Both the position numbers and the translations under genes were made by a program. Of a stretch of DNA of 41,859 nucleotides, positions 1 to 8,304 are shown piece by piece (the stretch's first letter is position 1; each line of letters opens with the position of its first letter). The notes beneath the pieces were generated by a model, which was not told the DNA's origin, ran no database searches, and saw nothing but the letters and a program-made list of their open reading frames with translations. Source of the DNA: Nonomuraea deserti (lineage in GTDB: Bacteria; Actinomycetota; Actinomycetes; Streptosporangiales; Streptosporangiaceae); contig NZ_SMKO01000077.1 in NCBI RefSeq assembly GCF_004348685.1, positions 1 to 41,859 of the forward strand. The letters are read 5' to 3'.

Positions 1-281
1 AGGCACTCGTCCCGGTCCAGCGCCTCCAGGGTGGGATGGGCCATGGCGGGGCCGCGCCCGGGCGGGCGGTCCTGACCGCCGCCGAGCAGGTCCTCGACCG
101 TGGTCTGCAGGGCGTCCGCCAGGCGGTAGAGGGCGCCGGTGTCGGGCGTGTCGGCGTTCTCTTCCAGATATTTCACGTAACCAGGCGACATATCTGCCTT
201 GTCGGCCACCTGTTCCCGGGTCAAGCCGAGACGTTCGCGGTGGTGAATGATGCGGCGTCCGAAATCGCCGGTCCCTGTCAT
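1..281 (-). CDS. XRE-family regulator fused to start of a PPOX-like domain (partial, cut by window edge)
   Basis: The first 70 or so residues are a helix-turn-helix of the XRE type (LTREQVADKADMSPGYVKYLEE is the recognition region, with the usual RLADALQTTVEDLL tail). The sequence then continues with HPTLEALDRDEC, which resembles the start of the pyridoxamine-5'-phosphate-oxidase-like flavin domain in actinobacterial HTH-PPOX proteins. The PPOX domain itself lies beyond the window, so that part is inferred. The ATG at 281 has a GAGGAG ribosome site 8 bases upstream. The gene lies in the same frame as the GH65 gene upstream and no stop codon separates them, so it could also be the C-terminal part of one long polypeptide (see findings). 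Likely role: a DNA-binding protein sensing flavin or redox state. Confidence 0.7.
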   Translation of the reverse strand, partial: MTGTGDFGRRIIHHRERLGLTREQVADKADMSPGYVKYLEENADTPDTGALYRLADALQTTVEDLLGGGQDRPPGRGPAMAHPTLEALDRDEC

Positions 282-2531
282 GATCACTTCTCCTCGCGTA
301 TAGGTGCGGCGCACGGTGCCGTTGATGCGCGCCTCGCGATGGTCGGCGTCGACGAAGATCTGGCGCCCGTGGTAACGCAGCGGCATGCACACCAGGCCGA
401 GCCGGTCGGGCACCAGCGGATCCAGCCGCAGCCGCCCGCCCCGTTCGAGCTCCAGGCCCAGGTAGCAGCTCTGCAGCAGGTCGAGCGTGCCGCCCATGGC
501 TCCCAGGTGGATGCCCTCCGCGGTCGTGCCGCCCTGCACGTCACTGACGTCGCCGGTGAGGGCCTCGATGAAGAAGTCCCAGGACCGTTCCCGGCTGCGG
601 CGGGCCAGGATCCAGGCGTGCACGACGGCGCTGAGCGTGGAGCCGTGGCTGGTGCGGCGCAGGTAGTAGGAGATCGTCCTGGAGATCAGGCCGGGGTCGG
701 GCGTGTAGCCGAGCCGTTCCAGGATGCCGGTCAGCTCCTCGTCGCCCAGCAGGTAGCAGAGCATGAGGGTGTCGGCCTGCTTGGAGGCCTGGTAGCGGTT
801 GACGTCGTCGCCGTCGGCCTCCAGCGCCCGGTCCAGGCGGCGCACGCCGCGATAGCGGTCCCAGTCGAGCTCCAGCAGGTCGCCGTACCCCGTGAACTGG
901 CTGATGACGCCCTGGTGGAAGTCGACCCGCATGCGGCGGCTGACGTCGTCCCAGAGGGCCAGTTCGGCGGCCGGCGGCGCCAGGTGCGGCGCCAGCACGG
1001 CGGTCTCGCGGGCGCGCGTCATCAGCCACACGGTCATGATGTTGGTGTAGGCGTTGTTCGCCAGGCCGGGTTCGTCGGAGCCCGGATAGCCGTCGTGATA
1101 CTCGTCGGGGCCCATGACGCCGCGGATCTCGTAGCGGCCGTCGCGGAGCTCGGCCAGCGAGGCGAAGAACCTGGCGATGTCGAGCATCAGCTCGGCGCAC
1201 CACGGCGGCATCGAGCCGGTGGCCAGATAGTGGTGCCACACGTTGTAGGCGATGGCCAGGCCGACGTGCCGCTGGCGGTGGGAGTTGTCCGGCAGCCAGC
1301 GGCCGGAGGCGGGATTGAGGTGCAGCGTCTGCGTCTCCTCACGGCCGTCGCTGCCGCTCTGCCACGGGAACATCGCGCCTTCGTACCCGGCCTCCGCGGC
1401 CGCGTCCCTGGCCTCGGGCAGGCGCCGCCAGCGGTAGCGCAGCAGGCCGAGCGAGATTTCGGGAAAGCGCAGGTTCAGCCACGGCTCCACGAACAGCTCG
1501 TCCCAGAACACGTGCCCCCGGTACGCCTCGCCGTGCAGGCCCCGGGCGGGCACCCCGGCGTCGAGGTCGGCGGTGTGCGGGGAGAGCGTCTGGAGCAGGT
1601 GGAAGACGTAAAGGTGGACGAGCTGCGACAGCTCAGGGCCGTCCACGTCGAGCCGGGCCCGCCGCCACAGGCACTCCCACGCCGACGCGTGGCGGGCCAG
1701 CAGCTCGTCGAAGCGCGGCGCGCGGCGCACGTGACGCAGCGCCGACGAGCGCGGGTCGTGGCCGGCGGGGTCGCGCGAGCTCGTCAGCGCCACGATCTTC
1801 GTGAGCCGGGCCGGCTCGCCCTCGGCCAGGTCGAGCACGTGGTCGGAGGTGATGTGGTCGCCGCCCAGCGTGGGCCGCGCGGCCGGCGCGTCCCCGTCGG
1901 TCCTGGTGGCCAGCGCCACCATGACGTGAGCGTTGCGCGTGGTCGCCGTCAGCCAGGCCAGGCCGTCGTCCGCGCCCGTCTCGTGCCCGGTGAGATGGTC
2001 GCCGCGCAGGTCGCGGTAGCGGGCCACGCCGCAGTTCGTCACCCGGCCCTCCAGCGTGCAGCACACCCGCATCGGCCCCGACCAGTTCTCCGCGGTGAAC
2101 GTGGTCTCCAGCGCGGCCAGGGCGCAGTCGGCCATGGACACCAGGCGGCGCTGGCGTACGTGGGTGACCCGGCCCGCGCCGTCGCGCCAGCGCAGCTCCC
2201 GCGTCAGCACGCCGTGCCGCAGGTTCAGCTCATGCCGGTAGCGCAGCAGGTCGGCGTCCTCGGGCCGGAACCAGCCGGACCCCGGCGTGGCGAACGTCAG
2301 CGGCAGCCAGTCGGGCAGGTTGACGATGTCCTCGTTCGTCACCGTACGGCCGGCCACCACCGAGTCGAGCCGGTCGTAGCAGCCCGCCAGGTACGTGCCC
2401 GGGGTGCGCGGCCGCCCGTCGGGAGTGGCCCCCCGCGTCGCGAACCGGCCGTTGCCGAGCGTGCACAGCGCCTCGCGCAACCCCTCGCCGGCGGGGTCGA
2501 AACCCTCGTAGACGAGCGTCCAGGCGTTCAT
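282..2531 (-). CDS. Glycoside hydrolase family 65 enzyme (disaccharide phosphorylase or trehalase-like)
   Basis: About 750 residues that read as a complete GH65 protein: an N-terminal beta-sandwich (YEGFDPAGEGLREALCTLGNGRFATRG region), an (alpha/alpha)6 barrel, and a short C-terminal beta domain ending near MPLRYHGRQIFVDA. The signature MGPDEYHDG carries the general acid, Glu477. GH65 enzymes phosphorolyse or hydrolyse maltose, trehalose, kojibiose and similar alpha-glucosides. The preceding gene encodes a beta-phosphoglucomutase-like enzyme, which suggests phosphorolysis giving beta-glucose-1-phosphate. The Rv3400-Rv3401 pair of mycobacteria has the same arrangement. The start ATG at 2531 overlaps the upstream stop (ATGA), so translation is coupled. 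There is no signal peptide, so it is cytoplasmic. Oddly, its frame has no stop codon before the downstream XRE gene at 281; the end given here is only the last codon before that ATG. The exact substrate cannot be read from the sequence. Confidence 0.88.
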
Positions 2532-3280
2532 CGCCGTCCCACGGGCACCCGCCCGGTCACGCTCGCGTCGGCCAGGTCGGCCATCACCGCGTCGGCTCCG
2601 GCCGCGCGCATCGCCGCCTCCTGGGTGCCGCTCCTGTCCACCGCGACGATCAGCCCGAACCCGCCCCTGCGGCCGGCCTCGACCCCCGGCAACGCGTCCT
2701 CCACGATCGCCACCTCGGCCCCGGGCACGTGCAGGCGGTGGGCCGCCTCCAGGAACAGCGCGGGATCCGGCTTGCCCGGCAATCCCAGCTCGGCCGCGTC
2801 GATGCCGTCGACCACCGCGTCGAACAGGTGCAGCAGGCCCGCGGACGCCACCACCGCGCGGCAGTGCCTGCTGGCCGAGACCACCGCCGTACGGGCCCCG
2901 CGGCGCCGCAACTCGTGCAGCAGCGCGACGGTCGAAGGGAACGCGGCCACACCGTGCTTGTCGATCTGCTCCTGGAACAACGCGTCCTTGGCCAGCCCGA
3001 GCCCGTGGACGGTCGGCGCCCCCGTCTCGTCGCGAGGGCCGCCTTCCGGCAGCGAGACGCCGCGCGAGGCCAGGAACGTGCGCACCCCGTCGAGCCGCGG
3101 TCGGCCGTCCACGTACGCCAGGTAGTCGGCGCGGATGTCGAACGGCTCCGCCCCCCGACCCCGCAGGAAGGCGTCGAACACGTGCTTCCACGCGGCCGCG
3201 TGCACCCGGGCCGTGTCGGTGACCACGCCGTCGGTGTCGAAGACCACCGCGCGGAGTTTGCTGAGGTCGAAGGTGGACAT
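2528..3280 (-). CDS. pgmB: Beta-phosphoglucomutase-family HAD hydrolase
   Basis: 250 residues of HAD subfamily IA. Motif I is VVFDTDGVVTD, with the nucleophile Asp15 and the acid/base Asp17. Motif II is the VVSAS segment near residue 137, and motif III is EDALPGVEAG. A helical cap lies between motifs I and II. Relatives interconvert beta-glucose-1-phosphate and glucose-6-phosphate, which would pass the GH65 product into glycolysis. The ATG start fits the family N-terminus. The gene's TGA overlaps the ATG of the GH65 gene by four bases. It is the first gene of the operon and diverges from the lipoprotein gene at 3426. Phosphatase activity on other sugar phosphates remains possible. Confidence 0.85.
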   Translation of the reverse strand: MSTFDLSKLRAVVFDTDGVVTDTARVHAAAWKHVFDAFLRGRGAEPFDIRADYLAYVDGRPRLDGVRTFLASRGVSLPEGGPRDETGAPTVHGLGLAKDALFQEQIDKHGVAAFPSTVALLHELRRRGARTAVVSASRHCRAVVASAGLLHLFDAVVDGIDAAELGLPGKPDPALFLEAAHRLHVPGAEVAIVEDALPGVEAGRRGGFGLIVAVDRSGTQEAAMRAAGADAVMADLADASVTGRVPVGRR

Positions 3281-3296
3281 GTCAGGACGCTACCCG

Positions 3297-3325
3297 CGTA
3301 CGGGCCTGTCAGCCCTGACCGTACG
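3297..3325. promoter_or_regulatory. Inverted repeat in the divergent pgmB/lipoprotein promoter region
   Basis: CGTACGG at 3297-3303 is mirrored by CCGTACG at 3319-3325, with an inner GGGC/GCCC pair. It lies 17 bases upstream of the pgmB start, so it could be an operator or a 5'-leader hairpin of the HAD-GH65 operon. No regulator can be assigned. Confidence 0.4.
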
Positions 3326-3425
3326 ACCCGGCTTCCGGGGTGGCGGCCGCGCGGGCTTCATGCGGGCCCGAACCATCGGCGATACGTTGGGTTCGCCACC
3401 GTGAGCGTTGTCGCAGGAGGTCCGC

Positions 3426-4256
3426 ATGAAGGTGATCCGCGTGCTGCCGCCCCTGCTGGCGGCGCTCGGGGTCGCCGTCGCCGGCTGCGGCGGCGGGACG
3501 GACCCCGAGGTGACGGCCACCGCGCCGCCCTCGACCGCGCCTTCGACCGCGTCCTCGACCTCGGCCGGGCCCACCGGCCCGCCCAGCCCGTCCGCCTCGG
3601 CCACTCCGGACGCCGGCACGCCCGCACCGGGCGAGTCCCTCATCGCCGGCCGCTACCAGCCGCTGTGGCCGTTCTCCACCCAGGAGGAGGCGGCGCGCTG
3701 GCGGGACACCCAGGGAGAGGACGGCGACCAGGCATGGCACCTCGACGCCGCCCGCACCGCGCTCGCCTTCACCCGCGACTATCTCGGCTTCACCGAGATC
3801 GACCGGGCCGTCAAGACCGAGCAGGAAGGCGCGCACGCGCGCGTGCACGTCGGCTACCGCAGCCAGGAGGGCGACCGGCCGGCGGTCGCCGCCGTCGTGC
3901 ACCTCATGCGGTACGGGCCGGGCGAGGACGCCCCGTGGGAGGTCGTCGGCACCGACGACACCTCGTTCACGCTGACGAAGCCGGCGTACGGCGCCGAAGT
4001 GAGCTCGCCGCTCACCGTGGGTGGGCGCATCTCGGGCGTGGACGAGAGCATCACCGTCCACGTGCGCCGGCCGGGCTCGGACGCCCCGCTGGGCGAGCGG
4101 TGCTGCGTGCCCGCCGGGGGCCGGAAAGCACCCTGGTCGGCCACGGTCGACTTCACGGCCCGGCCGGGGAAGACCCTCACCGTCGTGGTCTCCACGGGCG
4201 GTCACGTGGCGACGGTCGAACGCTTCGCGGTGACGGGCGTCAGCGTCACGTCCTGA
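3426..4256 (+). CDS. Secreted lipoprotein with C-terminal Gmad2-type immunoglobulin-like domain
   Basis: 276 residues. A lipoprotein signal (MKVIRVLPPLLAALGVAVAGC) puts the lipidated cysteine at residue 21. A Ser/Thr/Pro/Ala linker follows to about residue 70, then a globular segment (WPFSTQEEAARWRDTQG) and a C-terminal beta domain beginning YGAEVSSPLTVGGRISG. This last part resembles the Gmad2 domain found in GerMN-like and other actinobacterial surface lipoproteins. The ATG at 3426 is preferred over the upstream GTG or ATG codons because AGGAGGT stands five bases in front of it and only this start gives a proper signal peptide. The function is unknown; it is probably a cell-envelope protein. 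It converges with the MerR gene. Confidence 0.8.
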   Translation: MKVIRVLPPLLAALGVAVAGCGGGTDPEVTATAPPSTAPSTASSTSAGPTGPPSPSASATPDAGTPAPGESLIAGRYQPLWPFSTQEEAARWRDTQGEDGDQAWHLDAARTALAFTRDYLGFTEIDRAVKTEQEGAHARVHVGYRSQEGDRPAVAAVVHLMRYGPGEDAPWEVVGTDDTSFTLTKPAYGAEVSSPLTVGGRISGVDESITVHVRRPGSDAPLGERCCVPAGGRKAPWSATVDFTARPGKTLTVVVSTGGHVATVERFAVTGVSVTS

Positions 4257-4301
4257 AAGCCTCCAAGGCACACCGGAACCAGCCCTACGGGGGAGCCCGG
4301 C

Positions 4302-4679
4302 TCAGCCGGCCAGTGATGCCCGCAGCTCCGCGCGATACGCGCGGTTCGCCGCCATCAGCTCGTCGAGTGCGTCGCGGGTGCGGACGAGGTCGGCGATGTG
4401 CGCGGAGAGCCGGTCGCGCTCCCGCGCCATCCGCTCCAGGGCGGCGTCGGAGTTGTCCTCGCCGGGCGCGTCGACGCACGGGAGCACTTCGGCGATGGTG
4501 CGGCTGGACAGACCCGCGGCGTACAGGCGCTGGATGAACGTGACCCGCTCGACCTCGTCGTCCGTGTAGTGCCGTTGCCCGCTCGCGCTGCGGGTGCTGG
4601 CGAGCAGCCCCTGCTCCTCGTAGTAACGCAGCGACCGGACGCTGACCCCCGTCCGTGACGCGAGTTCGCCGATGCGCAC
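4302..4679 (-). CDS. MerR-family transcriptional regulator
   Basis: About 125 residues. The N-terminal winged helix-turn-helix is classical (VRIGELASRTGVSVRSLRYYEE, then GQRHYTDDEVERVTFIQRL), followed by the dimerisation coiled coil (ERMARERDRLSAHIADLVRTRDAL). The effector domain is short, as in redox or small-molecule MerR proteins next to oxidoreductases. The GTG at 4679 is chosen because GGGAGG stands just upstream; an in-frame ATG at 4709 would put the start on the operator side without a ribosome site. It diverges from the Old Yellow Enzyme remnant, whose promoter carries a MerR-type dyad in an overlong spacer. A cysteine (LPCVDAPG) sits in the linker, but no metal-binding cysteine set is present. 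Confidence 0.85.
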   Translation of the reverse strand: MRIGELASRTGVSVRSLRYYEEQGLLASTRSASGQRHYTDDEVERVTFIQRLYAAGLSSRTIAEVLPCVDAPGEDNSDAALERMARERDRLSAHIADLVRTRDALDELMAANRAYRAELRASLAG

Positions 4680-4712
4680 ATCGTCCTCCCCGTGTGATCT
4701 CCGGCACAACGC

Positions 4713-4744
4713 TTGCCTCTGACATCCATGTGAGCTTTTAGCCT
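4713..4744 (+). promoter_or_regulatory. MerR-type promoter with dyad operator for the OYE gene
   Basis: A -35-like TTGCCT (4713-4718) and a -10-like TAGCCT (4739-4744) are separated by 20 bases, longer than the usual 17. The dyad CTGACAT-CC-ATGTGAG (4719-4734) fills the spacer; six of its seven pairs match. An overlong spacer with a centred dyad is the hallmark of MerR-activated promoters, and the MerR gene diverges from this point. Confidence 0.65.
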
Positions 4745-4789
4745 ACTCGTCGTACCCGCGATCCGTGATCGACGACTATGGAGGACGAC

Positions 4790-5659
4790 GTGACGACCCT
4801 TTTCGACAGCTATCGGCTCGGTGACCTGACACTGCCCAACCGCCTGGTGATGGCCCCGATGACGCGAAGCCGGGCCGGCGCCGGCGGTCTCGCGACGCCG
4901 TCGATGGCGGCGTACTACGCTCAGCGTGCGACGGCCGGGCTGATCATCTCCGAGGGCGTGCAGCCGAGCCTGATCGGACAGTCCAACCCGGGCACGCCGG
5001 GACTGCACACCGATGAGCAGGTTGCCGCGTGGCGCCCGGCGACCGCGGCCGTGCACGCCGGCGGCGGGCGGATCTTCGCCCAGCTCATGCACGGCGGACG
5101 GGTCTCGGAGGCTCGGTGACCAACCGGATCCGGTTCGCCGTCGAAGCGGCGTCCGCGACCGCCGAAGCCGTCGGCGGGGCCAGGACCGGGATCCGCCTCT
5201 CCCCGGGCGCGACGTTCTGGGGCGTGGCGGAGACCGATGTCCCGGAGCTGTACAGCGCGCTGCTGGCCGAGCTGGCCCGCCTCGACCTGGCCTACGTCCG
5301 CCTCGAGGCCACCGCCGGCGAAGACGTGCTGATCGGGCTGCGCCGCGCGTGGCCGGGCACCCTCATCATGAACCCGGTGCCGCCGATGGGCCCGAAGCAG
5401 ACCGGACGGGCCGAGGCCGACCACTGGCTGGGGCTGGGCGCCGAGCTCATCAGCTTCGGCCGCGGCTTCCTCGCCAACCCCCGACCTGGTCGAGCGGCTG
5501 CGCACCGGCCTGCCGATCGCTCCCGTCGACGAGGCGACGTACTACCAGGGCGGTGACGCGGGCTACCTGACCTACCCGGCGTACCGGTACACCGCCCGAG
5601 GCCGGCCCGGACCGGCGTGCAGATCCAGAAGCCGTGATGATGGATCGGGCTGCTGCTAG
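4790..5659 (+). pseudogene. Broken alkene reductase (Old Yellow Enzyme family)
   Basis: The N-terminal third is intact (LFDSYRLGDLTLPNRLVMAPMTRSRA to IFAQLMHGGRVS), starting at the GTG at 4790 behind GGAGG. After 5106 it jumps straight to GGSVTNRIRF in another frame. Roughly 120 residues typical of the family are absent, including the HGANGYLLxQF segment that carries substrate-binding and catalytic residues. A second frame change lies in the C-run at 5477-5482: FLANP continues as DLVERL only if one base is skipped. After it the frame reads to a TAG at 5657-5659. Intact relatives are FMN-dependent and reduce activated C=C bonds with NADPH. This copy cannot be functional as read. Its control region and MerR partner look intact. 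Confidence 0.85.
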
Positions 5660-5670
5660 CATGCGTCGTT

Positions 5671-6579
5671 ATGGAACTGCGGCAGCTCGAATACTTCGTG
5701 GCGGTCGCCGAGGAGGCCGGCTTCACCAGGGCGGCGGCCCGGCTGCACGTCGCCCAGCCGGGCGTGAGCGCGCAGATCCGCCAGCTCGAACGCGAGCTCG
5801 GCGAGCCGCTGTTCGACCGGTCCGGCCGCACCGTGCGGCTGACGGCGGTGGGCGAGGCGGTGCTGCCGTACGCGCGGGCCGCGCTGGCGGCGGCCGGCGG
5901 GATGCGCCAGGCCGTGGACGAGCTCACCGGATTGCTGAGCGGCCACGTCGTGATGGGCAGCGTGTCCGCCCCCTCGGTGCTCGGGCTGCCCGGGATGCTC
6001 GCCGACTTCCACGAGCGATACCCGTCGGTGGAGATCTCGCTCGTGTTCAACGACCCGGTGACGCTGCTCGACGGCGTCCTCGGCGGCCGGCTCGACCTCG
6101 GGCTGCTCGACCTCGGGCTGCTCGGCCTGGGCGCCGGGCTGCCGCCGGACGTGGAGGTGCAGGTCGTGGTGGACCAGCCGCTCGTGGCCGCCGTACGCCG
6201 CGACAACGAGGCTCCCAGCGGGACCTCGATCGCGGTGGCGGGGCTGGAAGGACGGCCGCTGATCAGCCTGCCCCCGGGCACCGGGCTGCGGGCGACGCTG
6301 GAGGACGCCTGCGCGCGGGCGGGGTTCGCGCCGCACGTGGCGTTCGAGGCCGGCGAGCCGCTCGTGCTCGGCCGGCTGGCCGCGCGCGGGCTCGGCATGG
6401 CGATCCTGCCCGAGTCGGCGGTCGCGGGCGTCGAGTCCGAGCTGCGCGTGCTGGCCCTGACCGGGCCTCCCATGCGCGCCAGGATGGGGCTGGTCTGGCG
6501 GGCGAGCGGGCCGAGGAGCCCGGCGGGCCGGGCGTTCGTCGAGCACGCCCGCCACCACCTGCCCGACCTCGGCGGATAA
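5671..6579 (+). CDS. LysR-family transcriptional regulator
   Basis: 302 residues. The N-terminal LysR helix-turn-helix starts at the first residue (MELRQLEYFVAVAEEAGFTRAAARLHVAQPGVS, QLERELGEPLFDR). A two-lobe periplasmic-binding-like effector domain follows from about residue 90. A short leucine-rich internal duplication (LDLGLLDLGLLGLG near residue 145) is unusual and may be a small in-frame repeat expansion. The gene lies just downstream of the OYE remnant. No divergent target gene is next to it, so its regulon cannot be named. Confidence 0.88.
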   Translation: MELRQLEYFVAVAEEAGFTRAAARLHVAQPGVSAQIRQLERELGEPLFDRSGRTVRLTAVGEAVLPYARAALAAAGGMRQAVDELTGLLSGHVVMGSVSAPSVLGLPGMLADFHERYPSVEISLVFNDPVTLLDGVLGGRLDLGLLDLGLLGLGAGLPPDVEVQVVVDQPLVAAVRRDNEAPSGTSIAVAGLEGRPLISLPPGTGLRATLEDACARAGFAPHVAFEAGEPLVLGRLAARGLGMAILPESAVAGVESELRVLALTGPPMRARMGLVWRASGPRSPAGRAFVEHARHHLPDLGG

Positions 6580-6581
6580 CC

Positions 6582-6595
6582 TGAATGACCGTTCA
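6582..6595. promoter_or_regulatory. Probable TetR operator
   Basis: TGAATGACCGTTCA is an imperfect palindrome of the TGAAnGnnCnTTCA kind common for TetR-family repressors. It lies 19 bases upstream of the TetR start, just after the LysR stop, which suggests autoregulation. Confidence 0.55.
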
Positions 6596-6613
6596 CTGAC
6601 CAGCGGAGGCATC

Positions 6614-7201
6614 ATGGGCAGGCCCCGTACGACCAGCGACGAGGCGATCCTCCGAGCCGCCGCCCGCGCGATCGGCAGGCACGGGCCGCAGAGCCTCACC
6701 CTGGCCGTGGTCGCCCAGGAGGCCGGGCTGTCCCCGGCCACCCTGGTGCAGCGGTTCGGCTCGAAGCGCGGCCTGCTCCTCGCGCTGGCCGAGCAGGCCA
6801 AGGAGAGCGTGGCGCAGCCGTTCCTGCGCGCCAGGGAGGAGCACGGCTCGCGGCTGGAGGCGCTGCGGGCCGCCGTGGTCGGCCTGTCGGAAAGCGTGGC
6901 CACCCCGGAAGAGCTGGCCAACAGCCTCGGCTTCCTGCAACTCGACCTGACCGACCCCGGCTTCCGCGCCCACGCCGCCGAGCACGCCCGCCGTACGCGC
7001 GACGAGATGGCCGCGCTGCTGGCCGAGGCGGTGGCGGCGGGGGAGCTTGAGGGCGAGACGGACGTCGCGCGGCTGGCCCACGCGGTGCAGGTGACCTACA
7101 ACGGCGTGCTCATCCTGTGGGCGCTGACCGGCGAGGGCGCCCTCGCCGACGCGATGCGCGACGCGCTCGACGAGACGCTGCGCCCGTACAGGAACGGATG
7201 A
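6614..7201 (+). CDS. TetR/AcrR-family transcriptional regulator
   Basis: 195 residues. The N-terminal helix-turn-helix is typical (ILRAAARAIGRHGPQSLTLAVVAQEAGLSPATLVQRFGSKRGLL), followed by an all-helical ligand/dimer domain. An AGCGGAGG ribosome site precedes the ATG. The gene is separated from LysR by a short gap holding a TetR-like palindrome. The next gene, an ABC permease, lies 85 bases downstream in the same direction and could be co-regulated, but there is no direct sign of that. Confidence 0.87.
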   Translation: MGRPRTTSDEAILRAAARAIGRHGPQSLTLAVVAQEAGLSPATLVQRFGSKRGLLLALAEQAKESVAQPFLRAREEHGSRLEALRAAVVGLSESVATPEELANSLGFLQLDLTDPGFRAHAAEHARRTRDEMAALLAEAVAAGELEGETDVARLAHAVQVTYNGVLILWALTGEGALADAMRDALDETLRPYRNG

Positions 7202-7286
7202 ACCGACCCTCCGCGAACAGGCTGGACCGACGCCCCGTGCGTCAGGGGATGATCGGGGTGAACGGCCACCGGTCATCGAGGTAGTC

Positions 7287-8174
7287 ATGAGCCACGTGGA
7301 GAACGGTCCGAAGGAGTCGCTGGAGGCGCTCGCCAGGAGACATGGCCTGCGTCCCGCCGTCGCGCGGCCGCCGTTCCCCGTCTACCTGCGCCTGCTGTGG
7401 GAGCGGCGCCACTTCGTCCTCACCTACGCCGCCTCCAGGAACGTCTCGAGATATTCCGGCTCGGCTCTGGGGCAGCTCTGGCAGGTCATCACCCCGCTGC
7501 TGAACGCCGCGATCTACTACGTGATGTTCGGGCTCATCCTGGGCGGCAGCAGGAACGTCGACAACTACCCGGCCTTCCTGCTGACCGGCATGTTCGTCTT
7601 CACGTACACGCAGCGGGCCGCCACCGCGGGCGCCAAGTCGATCTCCGGCAACCTGTCGCTGATCCGCGCCCTGCACTTCCCCCGCGCCGCGCTGCCGCTG
7701 GCGTACACGATCCAGGAGCTGCGGCAGCTGGCCGTCTCCATGGGCGTGTTGCTGCCCATCGTGGTCGCCACCGGCGAGCCCCCCACCTGGCACTGGCTGA
7801 TGATCCCGGTCGTGCTGGGCCTGCAGACCCTGTTCAACGTCGGGGCCGGGCTGATCCTGGCCCGGCTGGGCGCCTCGCTGCGCGACCTCAACCAGCTGCT
7901 GCCGTTCGTCATGCGCACGTGGTTGTACGCGTCCGGGGTGTTCTTCGCCATCCACGACAAGGTGGTCGGCAGCGCGGGGCTGCCGGAGTGGGTGGCCACC
8001 GCGATGTACCTGAACCCGGCGGCCTCCTACATCGAGTGGATGCGGGACATCCTCATGGCCGGTCACACGCCGCCGGTGATGGTGTGGGCCGCGTGCGTGT
8101 CCTGGGCGGTGGCGGCGCTGGTGATCGGAGGCCGGTACTTCTGGCGGGCCGAGGACAGGTACGGGCGGGGCTGA
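7287..8174 (+). CDS. ABC-2 type permease of the polysaccharide/teichoic-acid exporter kind
   Basis: 295 residues with about six membrane segments and the N-terminal amphipathic WERRHFVLTYAASRNVSRYSGSALGQLWQVITPLLNA region typical of TagG/Wzm-like permeases. Such permeases pair with a TagH/Wzt ATPase and export lipid-linked glycans. The C-terminal half contains LRDLNQLLPFVMRTWLYASGVFF and NPAASYIEWMRDI, both characteristic of the family. A GAGGTAG ribosome site stands in front of the ATG. No ATPase gene is adjacent, which is unusual for this family, so it may borrow one from elsewhere. Confidence 0.82.
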   Translation: MSHVENGPKESLEALARRHGLRPAVARPPFPVYLRLLWERRHFVLTYAASRNVSRYSGSALGQLWQVITPLLNAAIYYVMFGLILGGSRNVDNYPAFLLTGMFVFTYTQRAATAGAKSISGNLSLIRALHFPRAALPLAYTIQELRQLAVSMGVLLPIVVATGEPPTWHWLMIPVVLGLQTLFNVGAGLILARLGASLRDLNQLLPFVMRTWLYASGVFFAIHDKVVGSAGLPEWVATAMYLNPAASYIEWMRDILMAGHTPPVMVWAACVSWAVAALVIGGRYFWRAEDRYGRG

Positions 8175-8210
8175 CCCGGGCCGATTCGGTATACCCAAAA
8201 TTGGCCCGGG
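8175..8210 (+). terminator. Hairpin after the ABC permease gene
   Basis: CCCGGGCCGATT (8175-8186) pairs with AATTGGCCCGGG (8199-8210) around a 12-base loop, with one wobble pair. It begins one base after the permease stop and has no T-run, as is common in high-GC actinobacteria. Confidence 0.65.
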
Positions 8211-8266
8211 CCGGCTGAGGGCCCTGGTGGGGCTGGTACAAGGGAGGCGAACCCGATCTTCCAGCG

Positions 8267-8280
8267 TGGGAGCGTTCCCA
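8267..8280. promoter_or_regulatory. CebR/CelR-like LacI-family operator
   Basis: TGGGAGCGTTCCCA differs at one position from TGGGAGCGCTCCCA, the known binding site of the cellobiose-responsive LacI repressors CelR (Thermobifida) and CebR (Streptomyces). It lies 24 bases upstream of the protease start codon. Confidence 0.6.
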
Positions 8281-8304
8281 CCGGTAGCTGAGGAGAGAAA
8301 TCCC

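Noticed and set aside
36..3125. Very long plus-strand open frame opposite GH65 and the HAD gene
   Set aside because: It is the antisense shadow of two clear enzyme genes; its protein has low-complexity composition and no domain.
5029..5556. Separate gene in the second half of the OYE remnant
   Set aside because: The frame encodes the C-terminal OYE part only after 5110; the earlier part is out-of-frame reading of the N-terminal piece.
8227..8304. Earlier ATG start for the S8 protease
   Set aside because: It adds a non-signal-like leader, lacks a good ribosome site and covers the operator; the TTG at 8305 begins the signal peptide behind AGGAGAG.
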